The notes: generated by a model not told the origin, from the sequence alone. A stretch of 64,000 nt of DNA from Lachnospiraceae bacterium (GCA_022799355.1 JAAWOG010000003.1:1-64000); one strand, 5' to 3'; shown: positions 40,282 through 49,305, counted from the first letter of the stretch. Translations and numbers: made by a program.

Positions 40282-40940
40282 GATACACTGCTCCTGAACC
40301 GATAGCCCACCTTATACACCGATTCGATCTGCTGTTCCAGCCCCGCCTTTCTGCGCAGCCGCTGCACATGCAGATCCACCGTCCTCGAATCTCCCATATA
40401 AGGGCTGTCCCAGACCTGCTCATAAATCATCTCACGATAAAGCGCCCTGTCCGGATTTCTCATAAACAGCAGAAGAAGATCAAACTCCTTGATCGTCAGA
40501 TTGATATCCCTGCCGCCCTTTTTGACGGTGCGGGCAACCACATTGATCTCCAGATCACCGATACGGATATCCTGCTCCACCTTATGAAAACGGCGCAGCA
40601 CATTTTCCACCCGCGCCAGCAGTTCGATAATCTCGAAGGGCTTTGCGATATAGTCATCCGCCCCTAAACGCAATCCCTTCACCTTATCTATCGTCTCGCC
40701 CTTTGCAGATAAAAAAATCACCGGCATATTCAGGCTCTTTGCATACTCCAGCAGCTCATACCCGTTAACGCCCGGCAGCATAATATCAAACAGGCAAAGA
40801 TCGTAACTGTTCTCCGCCAGCATATCCGCTCCCCTGTTCCCGTCATTGGCAACCTCACAGCTATAACCCGCATGCTGCAGATTGATTCTGATCAAATTCG
40901 CAATCGCTTCCTCATCTTCCACAATCAGTATTTTATTCAA
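40278..40940 (-). CDS. OmpR-family response regulator (system 2), TTG start
   Basis: The 220-residue regulator has a receiver domain (E8-D9 acidic pair, phospho-acceptor D52 in LFDIMLPG, K in YIAKPFEI) and a winged-helix effector (about 125-218, with VDLHVQRLRRK and YKVGYRF). The first codon appears to be TTG at 40940, since the acidic pocket begins at once and no ATG or GTG fits. GGGA lies about 7 bases upstream. It leads a coupled three-gene unit. Repeats in its own promoter and that of the carboxypeptidase gene mark both as likely targets. Confidence 0.92.
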   Translation of the reverse strand: MNKILIVEDEEAIANLIRINLQHAGYSCEVANDGNRGADMLAENSYDLCLFDIMLPGVNGYELLEYAKSLNMPVIFLSAKGETIDKVKGLRLGADDYIAKPFEIIELLARVENVLRRFHKVEQDIRIGDLEINVVARTVKKGGRDINLTIKEFDLLLLFMRNPDRALYREMIYEQVWDSPYMGDSRTVDLHVQRLRRKAGLEQQIESVYKVGYRFRSSVS

Positions 40941-41032
40941 ACAATTATCCCGCTCTTTCCGCTCCGCGTACCGCCGCCTGCAAATTTTTATCCCCCGACA
41001 AACTTTTCCCCAAAATCCCCTATTCTGAAACT

Positions 41033-41066
41033 ATCTTACACCACACTTGCATCAAAGTTGTGTCAT
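41033..41066 (-). promoter_or_regulatory. Promoter of two-component system 2 with phased regulator repeats
   Basis: Minus strand half-sites ATGACAC (41060-41066) and TTGATGC (41049-41055) are 11 bases apart. The -10 TAAGAT (41033-41038) starts 17 bases after the start of the second half-site, as at the carboxypeptidase promoter. Confidence 0.6.
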
Positions 41067-41100
41067 ATTATGATAAAAATGTTGCGGTATCTTACATACT

Positions 41101-42108
41101 TTAACGGATTTTTGCCACACTCTCGCCGGAAATCAGCGTAAACGGCACGACTTCATGGACAGGATGCCCGCTGCGCATAAATCCCCTGAGCAGCGAATCC
41201 ACCCCCTGTTCCGCAAGCCGCCTTGTATCCTGTTTAATTGTCGTCAGCCTCGGCAGAGAATACTGCCCGGTGATAATACCGTCATATCCCACCACGGAGA
41301 TATCCTCCGGTACCCTTTTGCCCATATCGCAAAACGCACGGATCGCCCCTAAGGCCATCACATCGCTCAGCGCGAAAACCGCAGTCAGATCCGGCCTGCG
41401 CAGCAAAAGCCGTTTAGCCGCCGCATAAGCATCCGGCATGGAATAACGACACTGTTCGCACTGCTGTTCCAGATCCAGCGGAATATGCAGCCGCTCACAT
41501 GCCGCCTTACAGCCCATCAGACGCCGGTAGCTGACCTGGGAACTGGATGAATTTCCGCCCAGCACACCGATATTGCGATGCCCCAGATCCACCAGCAGAT
41601 CTATCACCTGCTCCGCCGCCTGTTCATCATCGGTGGTAAACGAAGACAGATTGTGAAATCCAAGCTCCTCCGCACTGTTTGTCAAAAGTACACCGGGCAC
41701 GGTGATCGACGCAAAGCCTGCCTGAAACAGTTCCAGATCGCCGCCCAGAAATAAAAATCCCCGGGGCCTGCGCTCTCTGCAGAGCCTGAGTGCATACACC
41801 ACCTCATCGGCATCCTCATCCAGATAATAGACCGCCGCATCCTGATCCGCCTCCCGCAAAAGCGTCTGAATCTTCTCCAGCAGATCCGCAAACAACAGAT
41901 TATTCGTTCCCTTCACGATAATCGCAATACTGCTGTCCGCCAGTTGTTTTAAATGTTTGGCATTGGTATTGGGCATAAACCCGTACTCCTCTACGACAGC
42001 CATCACTTTCCTGCGCATTTCTTCGCTGACGTCCGCCCGATTGTTGAGCACCCGCGACACCGTCGCCACACCGCAGCCGGAAAGTCTTGCAATATCCTTG
42101 ATGGTCAT
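41101..42108 (-). CDS. LacI-family transcriptional regulator (second CUT1 cluster)
   Basis: The 335-residue regulator has an N-terminal helix-turn-helix (MTIKDIARLSGCGVATVSRV), a hinge region and an effector domain (IGVLGGNSSSSQVSYRR, ISVVGYDGIITGQYSLPRLT). It is a close paralog of the gene at 22604. It is last in the unit binding protein-permease-permease-regulator, 66 bases after the permease, so it is likely autoregulated through the operators at 45462-45498. The ATG follows AGGGGGAGG. Confidence 0.93.
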   Translation of the reverse strand: MTIKDIARLSGCGVATVSRVLNNRADVSEEMRRKVMAVVEEYGFMPNTNAKHLKQLADSSIAIIVKGTNNLLFADLLEKIQTLLREADQDAAVYYLDEDADEVVYALRLCRERRPRGFLFLGGDLELFQAGFASITVPGVLLTNSAEELGFHNLSSFTTDDEQAAEQVIDLLVDLGHRNIGVLGGNSSSSQVSYRRLMGCKAACERLHIPLDLEQQCEQCRYSMPDAYAAAKRLLLRRPDLTAVFALSDVMALGAIRAFCDMGKRVPEDISVVGYDGIITGQYSLPRLTTIKQDTRRLAEQGVDSLLRGFMRSGHPVHEVVPFTLISGESVAKIR

Positions 42109-42174
42109 TTCCTCCCCCTTCGCTTCCGGTCTCCGAAGCGGACCTCAGAGACCGGAATCTGATGTTATTTTTTA

Positions 42175-43032
42175 TTAACCTTTTACCGCGCCGGCCGCCA
42201 CGCCTTTGATAATATGCTTCTGGCATGCGAGATAGAAGATAATAACAGGAATAATGCTCATCAGGATCAGTGCCATCGTAGCCCCTAAATCCACTGTGCC
42301 GTAGCTTCCTTTCAGATACTGGATATGGATCGGAATTGTGCGGAATTCGTTGATATCAAGCACCAGTACCGGCAGAAGATAGTCGTTCCATACCCACATG
42401 ATCTCCAGAATGCCTACGGAAATCATCGTCGGCTTCAGCATCGGCACAACTACCGTAAAGAACGTCCGCACCGGTCCGCAGCCGTCAATGGCGGCGGCCT
42501 CCTCGATCTCCAGCGGAATGGCTTTCACAAACCCCACAAACATAAAAATGGCAAGCCCCGCGCCAAACCCCAGATAGACGATAGGAATCGTCCAGGGCGT
42601 ATTCAGATGCAGCTTATCCGCCGTTTTGGACAATGTAAACATCACCATCTGGAACGGCACTACCATGGAAAATACACACAGAAAATAGATGCCCCGGCAC
42701 AGAGCCGAATCCACTCTGGCAATATACCATGCCGCCATGGAAGTACACAGCAGAATCAGAAACGTGGAAAGCAGTGTGATCACAACACTGTACATCACGC
42801 TCTTTACAAAGGGATAATTTCCGAAGGTCATGCCCTTGATAAAGTTATCAAACCCGGCGCTCATCTCCCCCGTCGGAAGGGCGAAAGTATCCGTCTTTAC
42901 ATAGGTGTTCTGTTTAAAAGAGTTTATCACTACCGCCAACACAGGCAGCACATAAACGATGCTGACCACGGCTAATATCACGGAAAGGATAGTTTTGCGC
43001 CTGTTTGCGGCAGAAACCGTATTCTTATTCAT
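42175..43032 (-). CDS. MalG-type sugar ABC permease (second CUT1 cluster)
   Basis: The 285-residue permease has six membrane helices and the EAA loop IEEAAAIDGCGPVRTFFTVV. Its ATG overlaps the stop of the upstream gene as TAATG. It forms the permease pair with the MalF-type protein at 43032. The neighbouring regulator and malQ suggest an alpha-glucan oligosaccharide such as maltodextrin as cargo, which is inference from context. Confidence 0.93.
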   Translation of the reverse strand: MNKNTVSAANRRKTILSVILAVVSIVYVLPVLAVVINSFKQNTYVKTDTFALPTGEMSAGFDNFIKGMTFGNYPFVKSVMYSVVITLLSTFLILLCTSMAAWYIARVDSALCRGIYFLCVFSMVVPFQMVMFTLSKTADKLHLNTPWTIPIVYLGFGAGLAIFMFVGFVKAIPLEIEEAAAIDGCGPVRTFFTVVVPMLKPTMISVGILEIMWVWNDYLLPVLVLDINEFRTIPIHIQYLKGSYGTVDLGATMALILMSIIPVIIFYLACQKHIIKGVAAGAVKG

Positions 43033-43937
43033 TACTGCTGTACCTCCTTTTTACGTGTATAGCCCAACTGAAGCAGCCCAAGCCCTGCCACCAGAATAAA
43101 GAAGACTACCGCCTTCGCCTGCGCCACACCCTGGGCAGTGGTGTTGGAACTGTAGAATGTATTGTAAATATTGAGCGCCAGCATTTCCGTTGTCTTGATG
43201 GTCGTGCCGCCCGCCTGGATCACAAACGGCTGTCCGCCGGTCAGCGCCAGGTTCTGGTCAAAGAGCTTAAAGCCGTTTGTCAGAGAAAGGAACACACATA
43301 TTGTGAAGGAGCTCATAACGTTTGGTATCGTCACCTTAAATAAGGTCTGCAGGGAAGTCGCGCCGTCGATGCGGGCCGCCTCCAGAATATCTCCTGGCAC
43401 ATTCTGCAGTCCGGCGATATAAATGATCATCATATAGCCCACCTGCTGCCAGCACATAAGGATGATCAGCCCCCAGAAGCCGTACTTGCTCTCCAACAGG
43501 ATGGACGTCTGATAGCGTCCTAAAATACCGTCAAAAATCATTGACCAGATGTAGCCAAGTACAATACCGCCGATCAGGTTCGGCATAAAAAATACGGTAC
43601 GGAACAGATTGCTTCCCTTAATCTCCAATGTCAGAAAATATGCCACCATAAACGCCAGCACATTGATAATGACTAAGGACACGACCGCAAACATCGCCGT
43701 GTACCAGAATGCATGGCGGAACGAAGCGTCCTGAAAGACTTTCACGTAGTTTCCAAAGCCGATGAATTTTGCATCGGAAATCAGACGGAACTGGCACATG
43801 GACAGCCAGATACCCTGAATAAAAGGCCAGATGAAACCAATCGTAAACGCAATGAGCACAGGGCCTAAAAACAAAAAGCCCCAACGCCTGGTGGCCTTTT
43901 TTATGGAATTGCTATTGGTATTTTTCATGTTTTTCAT
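43032..43937 (-). CDS. MalF-type sugar ABC permease (second CUT1 cluster)
   Basis: A 301-residue permease of the short MalF class with six membrane segments, an EAA loop ILEAARIDGATSLQTLFKV and a basic N-terminal tail. GGGGG lies 8 bases before the ATG at 43937. The second ATG (43928) is also possible. It follows the binding-protein gene after a 122-base gap containing a GC-rich hairpin. Confidence 0.93.
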   Translation of the reverse strand: MKNMKNTNSNSIKKATRRWGFLFLGPVLIAFTIGFIWPFIQGIWLSMCQFRLISDAKFIGFGNYVKVFQDASFRHAFWYTAMFAVVSLVIINVLAFMVAYFLTLEIKGSNLFRTVFFMPNLIGGIVLGYIWSMIFDGILGRYQTSILLESKYGFWGLIILMCWQQVGYMMIIYIAGLQNVPGDILEAARIDGATSLQTLFKVTIPNVMSSFTICVFLSLTNGFKLFDQNLALTGGQPFVIQAGGTTIKTTEMLALNIYNTFYSSNTTAQGVAQAKAVVFFILVAGLGLLQLGYTRKKEVQQ

Positions 43938-43999
43938 GGTATCAACCCCCGGTTTTGGTTATTCGATAATGAGCGGTTCCCGCGGCTTTCCTATGAAAA

Positions 44000-44026
44000 G
44001 CGGGGCGGGTAAAATGCCCGTCCCGC
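44000..44026 (-). terminator. Intercistronic hairpin behind the second binding-protein gene
   Basis: GCGGGGCGGG (44000-44009) pairs with CCCGTCCCGC (44017-44026) with one mismatch and a 7-base loop. The first CUT1 cluster has a hairpin in the same position (28045-28066). Confidence 0.55.
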
Positions 44027-44059
44027 CGCCCGTTTTATCTCAGTTGCTTATTTTGCTTA

Positions 44060-45424
44060 TTAGTTGTTTACTGCCGCATATTCCGTTGCCCAGCCGTCCA
44101 CAAAGGCGCTGCGCACGATTTCCCAGTTTGCGTCAGACTGATCTGCGTTGTACTGGTTCAGCGCACTTACCAGTGTTGCACGGTAAGAATCTACGTTGGG
44201 CTGGAAGTTGGTTGCCCAGTTCATTACATAACATCCGTCAGCCGTGTATTTATCCGCTGCCGCAAGGAAGCCGTTTGTGGATTCTGCCGCCTGCTTATAA
44301 GGCATTACACCGAAGGTATCCACTAACTTACGGGAAGCGTCAGGATCTGTCACACACCAAACCATGAAGTCCATGGTTGCCTGCTGATCCTCCGCGGAAG
44401 CCTTGCTGTTGATTGCCCAGCAGTTCTCCGTACCGCAGTTAAGACCTGCTTTTTCTTCTCCCTCAACGCCGCAGTAATAAGGAATCATCGTAGCGTTCGG
44501 CACTTCGTTCTTCACCGCTTCATATTCCCAGGAACCGTTTACGAAAAATGCAGCCTTGCCTGTCTTGAACTCGTTCTCCGCATCATGCCCGCCGGTTGCC
44601 AGTTCCTTCGGATCTGTCAGGCTGTTGTTGATGCAAAGGTCATAGAGGTTCTTAAAGTTATCCATGTACTTACCGGAGATCGTTGCCGGGCACTCCGTCC
44701 AGGGCGTACCCTCCTGCTCATAGTAGTATTCAAGGTTAGCCATATGTCCTGTAAAACGCCAGGAAGAGCTGCCGTCCATATCGGAGGAGGAGAAAGCGTC
44801 AAAACCAAGTTCGCCAGCGCGGGAATGGATATCTTCCGCCACTGCCTTTAAGCTCTCAAAATCTTTGATCTCGTCCATGGTGTGGCCTGCCTTTTCGATC
44901 AGGTCAGGATTTACGATGATGCCGTAGCACTCATAGCAGTAACCGATGGAAACCAGCTTGCCGCTCTCATCATAGAGGTTATAAGCATCCGTGTTTAATT
45001 CATTGGCGATCGGTGTGCCGGTCAGGTCCAACGCGTAGTCCTTCCAGTCCTTTACGCCTGCCTGGTTCCCGATGACAAACAATGTCGGGGGGGCAGATTT
45101 ATCCATCTCGGATATCAGTGTCTGGGAATAAGTGCCGGAAGCTGCGGTAACTACCTTCACTTCCACGCCGGTCTGCTCTTTATACGTTGCCGCAATTTCC
45201 TGTAATACTTCATCGGACTCGGGCTTAAAGTTCAGCCAGTAAACGGAACCTGAGCCGCTGCTCTCCGCTGCCGGAGCTTCCGCGTTTCCTTCTTCAGCCG
45301 GAGCTTCCGTTCCCTCTCCCTCTGCTGCCGGAGTTTCTTCGGCACTGTTGCCGCAGCCTGCCAGCATGGACAGAGAAAGAACCGTACCAAGAGCCAGTGC
45401 TAAAAACTTTTTGTTCTTTTTCAT
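44060..45424 (-). CDS. Sugar ABC transporter substrate-binding lipoprotein (second CUT1 cluster)
   Basis: A 454-residue family 1 solute-binding lipoprotein with lipobox LAGC (Cys24) and an Ala/Glu/Pro-rich linker (about 25-58). Binding-protein features include VYWLNFKPESDEVLQEIA, PPTLFVIGNQAGVKDW and MIPYYCGVEGEEKAGLNCG. It is the first gene of the cluster behind promoter and operators at 45462-45538. AGGAGG precedes the ATG by 9 bases. Ligand is probably a maltodextrin-type sugar by context. Confidence 0.94.
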   Translation of the reverse strand: MKKNKKFLALALGTVLSLSMLAGCGNSAEETPAAEGEGTEAPAEEGNAEAPAAESSGSGSVYWLNFKPESDEVLQEIAATYKEQTGVEVKVVTAASGTYSQTLISEMDKSAPPTLFVIGNQAGVKDWKDYALDLTGTPIANELNTDAYNLYDESGKLVSIGYCYECYGIIVNPDLIEKAGHTMDEIKDFESLKAVAEDIHSRAGELGFDAFSSSDMDGSSSWRFTGHMANLEYYYEQEGTPWTECPATISGKYMDNFKNLYDLCINNSLTDPKELATGGHDAENEFKTGKAAFFVNGSWEYEAVKNEVPNATMIPYYCGVEGEEKAGLNCGTENCWAINSKASAEDQQATMDFMVWCVTDPDASRKLVDTFGVMPYKQAAESTNGFLAAADKYTADGCYVMNWATNFQPNVDSYRATLVSALNQYNADQSDANWEIVRSAFVDGWATEYAAVNN

Positions 45425-45461
45425 TTTTTGTATCCTCCTGTTTTTTTATGTTGAATATTGT

Positions 45462-45498
45462 TGAAAACGCTACCGGAATCGTTTCTGGTAACGTTTCC
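45462..45498. promoter_or_regulatory. Operators of the second CUT1 cluster
   Basis: TGAAAACGCTACCG (45462-45475) fits a LacI/CcpA-type site, and GGTAACGTTTCC (45487-45498) matches 10 of 12 positions of the palindrome at 31033. Both lie downstream of the -10 box, in a position to block transcription. Confidence 0.65.
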
Positions 45499-45509
45499 AC
45501 TTCATGTAT

Positions 45510-45538
45510 ATCATACCGCCATCACAGAAAATATGCAA
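45510..45538 (-). promoter_or_regulatory. Promoter of the second CUT1 cluster
   Basis: Minus strand: TTGCAT (45533-45538), 17-base spacer, TATGAT (45510-45515). Confidence 0.65.
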
Positions 45539-45539
45539 G

Positions 45540-45576
45540 AACAAAATTCCGAATATCAAAAATTCGGAATTTTGTT
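45540..45576 (-). terminator. Terminator of malQ copy 2
   Basis: A perfect 14-bp stem (45540-45553 with 45563-45576) and a 9-base loop, 70 bases after the malQ stop. It directly abuts the -35 box of the next promoter. Confidence 0.7.
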
Positions 45577-45646
45577 GAAAAAGCATGTATTGTTTTTGTG
45601 GATTTTGCACAATTGCAGTGATCTGACAGGAGGAAACATAAACCTG

Positions 45647-47149
45647 CTACTCCCAATTCATCCGCCCATAGCGCAGGGCGGTCTCCCGAATTTCTTCCCG
45701 CAGCCCGGCTGAGAGCTGTTTTTCCGTAATACGCCACCGCCAGTTACTTCCCACGGTGGAGGGCTTATTGATCCGGCTGCGGTTATCATATCCCAGATAA
45801 TCCTGCAAAGGGATGATACACATCTTCGCCCTGCTGCGCATGATCAGCGCGATAAAAGCGCGGTAGAGTTCATGATCCGGCGTCAGATGGTCACAGAGAT
45901 AATCCCTTGCCATCAGGCGTTCCTTTTCGGTGATGGACCGAAACCATCCGGTGATCGTCTCATTGTCGTGAGTGCCCGTGTAAGCCACACTGTTTTCCAC
46001 ATAATTATGGGGCAGATAATCATTCGCCGCGCCGGAATCCCTGGAATCAAACGCAAACTCCAGCACCTTCATCCCCGGAAAGCCGCTTTCCCGCACAAGT
46101 TCTCTGACGGAATCCGTCACATACCCCAGATCCTCCGCAATGACTTCCCGCCTGCCAAGCCGCTGTTCCACATGACGAAACAGATCGATACCCGGTCCCT
46201 TTTCCCAGTGCCCCTCCTTTGCCGTTTCCGCGCCGTAAGGAATGGAAAAATATTCATCGAATCCTCTGAAATGGTCGATCCGCACCACATCATATAAACG
46301 GAAACAGTAAGAAAGCCTTGAAATCCACCAGTCATAGCCGTATCTTCGATGATAATCCCAGCGGTAGAGCGGATTCCCCCAGAGCTGTCCGTCTGCCGAA
46401 AAGCCGTCCGGAGGGCAGCCTGCCACGGCAAAAGGGATATTTTGTTTATCCAGCTGAAATAATTCCGGCTTTGCCCAGGCATCCGCGCTGTCCATCGCCA
46501 CATAGATCGGGATATCGCCGATGATGCGAATACCCTGCCTGTTGGCGTAATCTTTCAGCATCGTCCACTGTTCAAAGAACTTGAACTGCAGATATTGATG
46601 GAACTCAATGTCAAAATACAACTCCCGCCTGTAGTAATCCATGGCATACCCGTAACGGAGCCTGATATCCTCGGCCCATTCACTCCATGCCGCGCCGCCA
46701 AAGCGGGATTTTACCGCCATAAACAGGGCGTAATCGGAAAGCCACCAGCGGTTTTCTTCCACAAACCGCAGATATGCGGGGTTTTCCGTGACACGGCTCC
46801 GCTCATATGCCCTGCGCAGCAGCGGATAACGGTTTTCATAAAGTTTCTGATACGCAATATCCTGTTTTTTATCTCCCAGATCCGCGGCATCGCACTCTTT
46901 CTTTGTCAGCACGCCCTCCTCGATCAGCGCCTCAAGACTGATAAAATAAGGATTTCCGGCAAAGGTGGAAAATGACTGATAGGGAGAATCTCCATAGCTT
47001 GTAGGACCTAACGGAAGAATCTGCCAATAGGTCTGTCCCGCCGCCTTTAACCAGTCCACAAAGTCATAGGCGCTCCTGGAAAAACAGCCGATTCCGTAAG
47101 GGGAGGGCAGACTGAATATGGGAAGCAATATACCAGCAGTTCGTTTCAT
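45647..47149 (-). CDS. malQ: 4-alpha-glucanotransferase (amylomaltase), copy 2
   Basis: A 500-residue GH77 enzyme and paralog of the protein at 23613. The nucleophile Asp lies at about residue 292 (VVRIDHFRGFDEYFSIP), the acid Glu in VIAEDLGYVTDS, and the third Asp in YTGTHDNETITGW. Substrate-loop sequences (GDIPIYVAMDSADAW, CPPDGFSADGQLWGNP) are intact. It starts at the ATG at 47149 behind AAGGA. It is transcribed on its own and ends at the hairpin at 45540, upstream of the second CUT1 importer. Together they would process imported maltodextrins. Confidence 0.95.
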   Translation of the reverse strand: MKRTAGILLPIFSLPSPYGIGCFSRSAYDFVDWLKAAGQTYWQILPLGPTSYGDSPYQSFSTFAGNPYFISLEALIEEGVLTKKECDAADLGDKKQDIAYQKLYENRYPLLRRAYERSRVTENPAYLRFVEENRWWLSDYALFMAVKSRFGGAAWSEWAEDIRLRYGYAMDYYRRELYFDIEFHQYLQFKFFEQWTMLKDYANRQGIRIIGDIPIYVAMDSADAWAKPELFQLDKQNIPFAVAGCPPDGFSADGQLWGNPLYRWDYHRRYGYDWWISRLSYCFRLYDVVRIDHFRGFDEYFSIPYGAETAKEGHWEKGPGIDLFRHVEQRLGRREVIAEDLGYVTDSVRELVRESGFPGMKVLEFAFDSRDSGAANDYLPHNYVENSVAYTGTHDNETITGWFRSITEKERLMARDYLCDHLTPDHELYRAFIALIMRSRAKMCIIPLQDYLGYDNRSRINKPSTVGSNWRWRITEKQLSAGLREEIRETALRYGRMNWE

Positions 47150-47233
47150 CAAAATTTTCCTTCTTTCTCTTTACTGTACCTGATCATACCATGTTCAGGT
47201 TTTTCTTTCAAGAGTGCGCCCTTCCGCGATTGC

Positions 47234-48406
47234 TCACTCCTCCTCCCTCCCGTCATGATACGCCAGCCGGATATCCTCCTTTGTCAGATGACGGAATCTC
47301 TTTAAGCCCGCGCCGAGGATGCGGAAACTGTTTACAATCGTATCAAACACGCCCGCCTGATACATATTCACAAATATTATTCCGATGGGCACCGCCACGA
47401 TCATCCCGAAAATGCCCGACACCTTATAGCCGATGTAAAGCAGAAACACCGTCGGCAGCGTATGCATTCCCATGGAATCCCCCATTATCTTCGGCTGGAT
47501 CATCTGCCGCACGATCTGAGAGATACCCCAGATCACAGCCAGCCCCACCGCCAGTTTATAATCTCTGCTGAATATCTCAAACACAATCCAGGGGCAGAGG
47601 ATCGTACCTGTTCCGAAAACCGGCAGAAAGTCCAGCACCGCGATAAAAATCGCCAGCACCGGCGCATAATCGATCCTCAGGATAAACAGCCCCGCCGTCA
47701 GGATCAGATATATCCAGAACTCTATCTTAAGCTGCGCCTTCAGATAGCCGCCTACCGCACCGGATAAGCTTACCTGAATCATATCCCAGTATTTTTTCAG
47801 TGTCTCCGGCATATAATCCTGCATAAAGTTCCGCATGTTGGTGCGTTCCGCCGTAAACGCGAAGGCTGCCACAAGGCACATGATGACCGCCACAAACAGG
47901 TTGGGAAGCTGCTTTGCCATATTTCCAAGCCAGGACATGGAGGGTGTGCCAAGCCCCGCCACCCACTCTCCCAGGGAAGTCTCCACGTTCTCGAAAAAAT
48001 ACGCCCAGCTCTCCTGCACATCCTTCGGCAGGGAAGCTGCCAGCCTTGAAAAGCTGCGGCTGATCTCGTCAATCTGAATCTGCAGCCCCTCCCATATATC
48101 CGGCAGATCGTGCATAAGCCCCTGTATCTGGTCAATCAGGAACGCCGCGATCCCGTACCCGATCAGAATAATCAGCGCGATAACCGCTATGATTACACAC
48201 GCCGTTCCCGCCTTTCTCTTAATTCTCAGCTTATCCTCCAGAAATTTCACCATCGGACTTGCCAGCAGCGCGATGATCCACGCCACCACAAAAGGCATAA
48301 AAAATGATAATACCCTGGGAACTACCGTGATCAGCACCACAACGCCGATCAGCGCCAGTATAATATTTGCCAGTGCTTTACAATAGGCTCTTGTCTCCTG
48401 TTTCAT
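47234..48406 (-). CDS. AI-2E family (PerM/YtvI-type) membrane transporter
   Basis: The 390-residue polytopic protein has the AI-2E transporter layout. Two N-terminal helices come first (IILALIGVVVLITVVPRVL and FVVAWIIALLASPMV), then a long amphipathic soluble-looking stretch (about 85-150) and five to six C-terminal helices with FLPVFGTGTILCPW and GIFGMIVAVPIGIIF. Members are proposed to export signals or act as Na+/H+ antiporters. The substrate here is unknown. AGGAG lies 9 bases before the ATG. The gene follows engB after 45 bases. Confidence 0.9.
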   Translation of the reverse strand: MKQETRAYCKALANIILALIGVVVLITVVPRVLSFFMPFVVAWIIALLASPMVKFLEDKLRIKRKAGTACVIIAVIALIILIGYGIAAFLIDQIQGLMHDLPDIWEGLQIQIDEISRSFSRLAASLPKDVQESWAYFFENVETSLGEWVAGLGTPSMSWLGNMAKQLPNLFVAVIMCLVAAFAFTAERTNMRNFMQDYMPETLKKYWDMIQVSLSGAVGGYLKAQLKIEFWIYLILTAGLFILRIDYAPVLAIFIAVLDFLPVFGTGTILCPWIVFEIFSRDYKLAVGLAVIWGISQIVRQMIQPKIMGDSMGMHTLPTVFLLYIGYKVSGIFGMIVAVPIGIIFVNMYQAGVFDTIVNSFRILGAGLKRFRHLTKEDIRLAYHDGREEE

Positions 48407-48451
48407 CTTATTACATCTCCTGCTTTTCTTCCATACACATCCGCGAATCTT

Positions 48452-49087
48452 TTATGCTTCCTCATCCCCCGGCTTTGCATCTTCCGGCTCATCCTCCCCA
48501 AAGGATGCCAGCATATCATCCAGCAGCCCATAGATCTCCTCCCGCCCCTGCTTCGTCATTGCCGAGAAGGGGATCACGATCGTCTCCTTCGGCGCATTTA
48601 ACCCTTCCCGTATCATCTTCACATGTTTCTGCAATTGGCTCCGGTTGATTTTATCCATCTTTGTGGCAATGATGATCGGAAAATATCCCTGCGCTGTCAT
48701 CCACCCATACATCTGTCTGTCGTTCTTTCCCGGTTCATGGCGGATATCAATGAGCAGAAATACCGCATACAGCATCTCCGACGTATGAAGATATCTCTCT
48801 ATCATCTTTCCCCATTTTTCCTTCACCGAAACATTGGCATTGGCATAACCGTATCCCGGCAGGTCCACCAGATAAAAATCATCGTTCACATTGTAATAGT
48901 TGATCGTCTGCGTCTTCCCCGGCTGGGAACTCGTCCGCGCAAGGGACTTGCGGTTCATGATCGCATTGATCAGGGAAGACTTTCCCACATTGCTCTTGCC
49001 CGCAAAGGCAACTTCCATTTTTGTATTCTTCGGAAACGTGCTGGTGATGCCGCACACTGTCTCTAACTCCACTTTTTTAATAACCAT
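48452..49087 (-). CDS. engB: Ribosome biogenesis GTPase EngB (YihA/YsxC)
   Basis: The 211-residue GTPase needed for assembly of the large ribosomal subunit. G1 is GKSNVGKSSL (residues about 30-39), followed by a G2 threonine region (SSQPGKTQTINYY), G3 DLPGYGYA, G4 TKMDK and G5 PFSAM. The C-terminus has a short acidic tail. It sits 218 bases downstream of clpX. In many relatives lon lies between clpX and engB, and it is missing here. The ATG at 49087 follows GAGG by 8 bases. Confidence 0.96.
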   Translation of the reverse strand: MVIKKVELETVCGITSTFPKNTKMEVAFAGKSNVGKSSLINAIMNRKSLARTSSQPGKTQTINYYNVNDDFYLVDLPGYGYANANVSVKEKWGKMIERYLHTSEMLYAVFLLIDIRHEPGKNDRQMYGWMTAQGYFPIIIATKMDKINRSQLQKHVKMIREGLNAPKETIVIPFSAMTKQGREEIYGLLDDMLASFGEDEPEDAKPGDEEA

Positions 49088-49218
49088 CCTTCAAACCTCG
49101 TTCTATCGCATTTGCTCTTTTCTTTAAATGATCGCCGCTTACTTTCTATTAGTAAGATACACCAATCTGTCGGCAAAGTTCAATTTTCTTCCAAAATTTA
49201 TAAAAAATTAAAGAATAA

Positions 49219-49246
49219 GAGGGCGTACCAGTTCCTGACCGCCCCC
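49219..49246 (-). terminator. clpX terminator
   Basis: On the minus strand GGGGGCG pairs with CGCCCTC through seven pairs including one G-U, followed by a T-rich tail (TTATTCTTTAATTTTTT). It lies 60 bases past the clpX stop. Confidence 0.6.
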
Positions 49247-49305
49247 TGTATCTTATCCATATTTTTTAATCAGCAGACCTTTTCACCTTACAGGCCCAAT
49301 GATCC

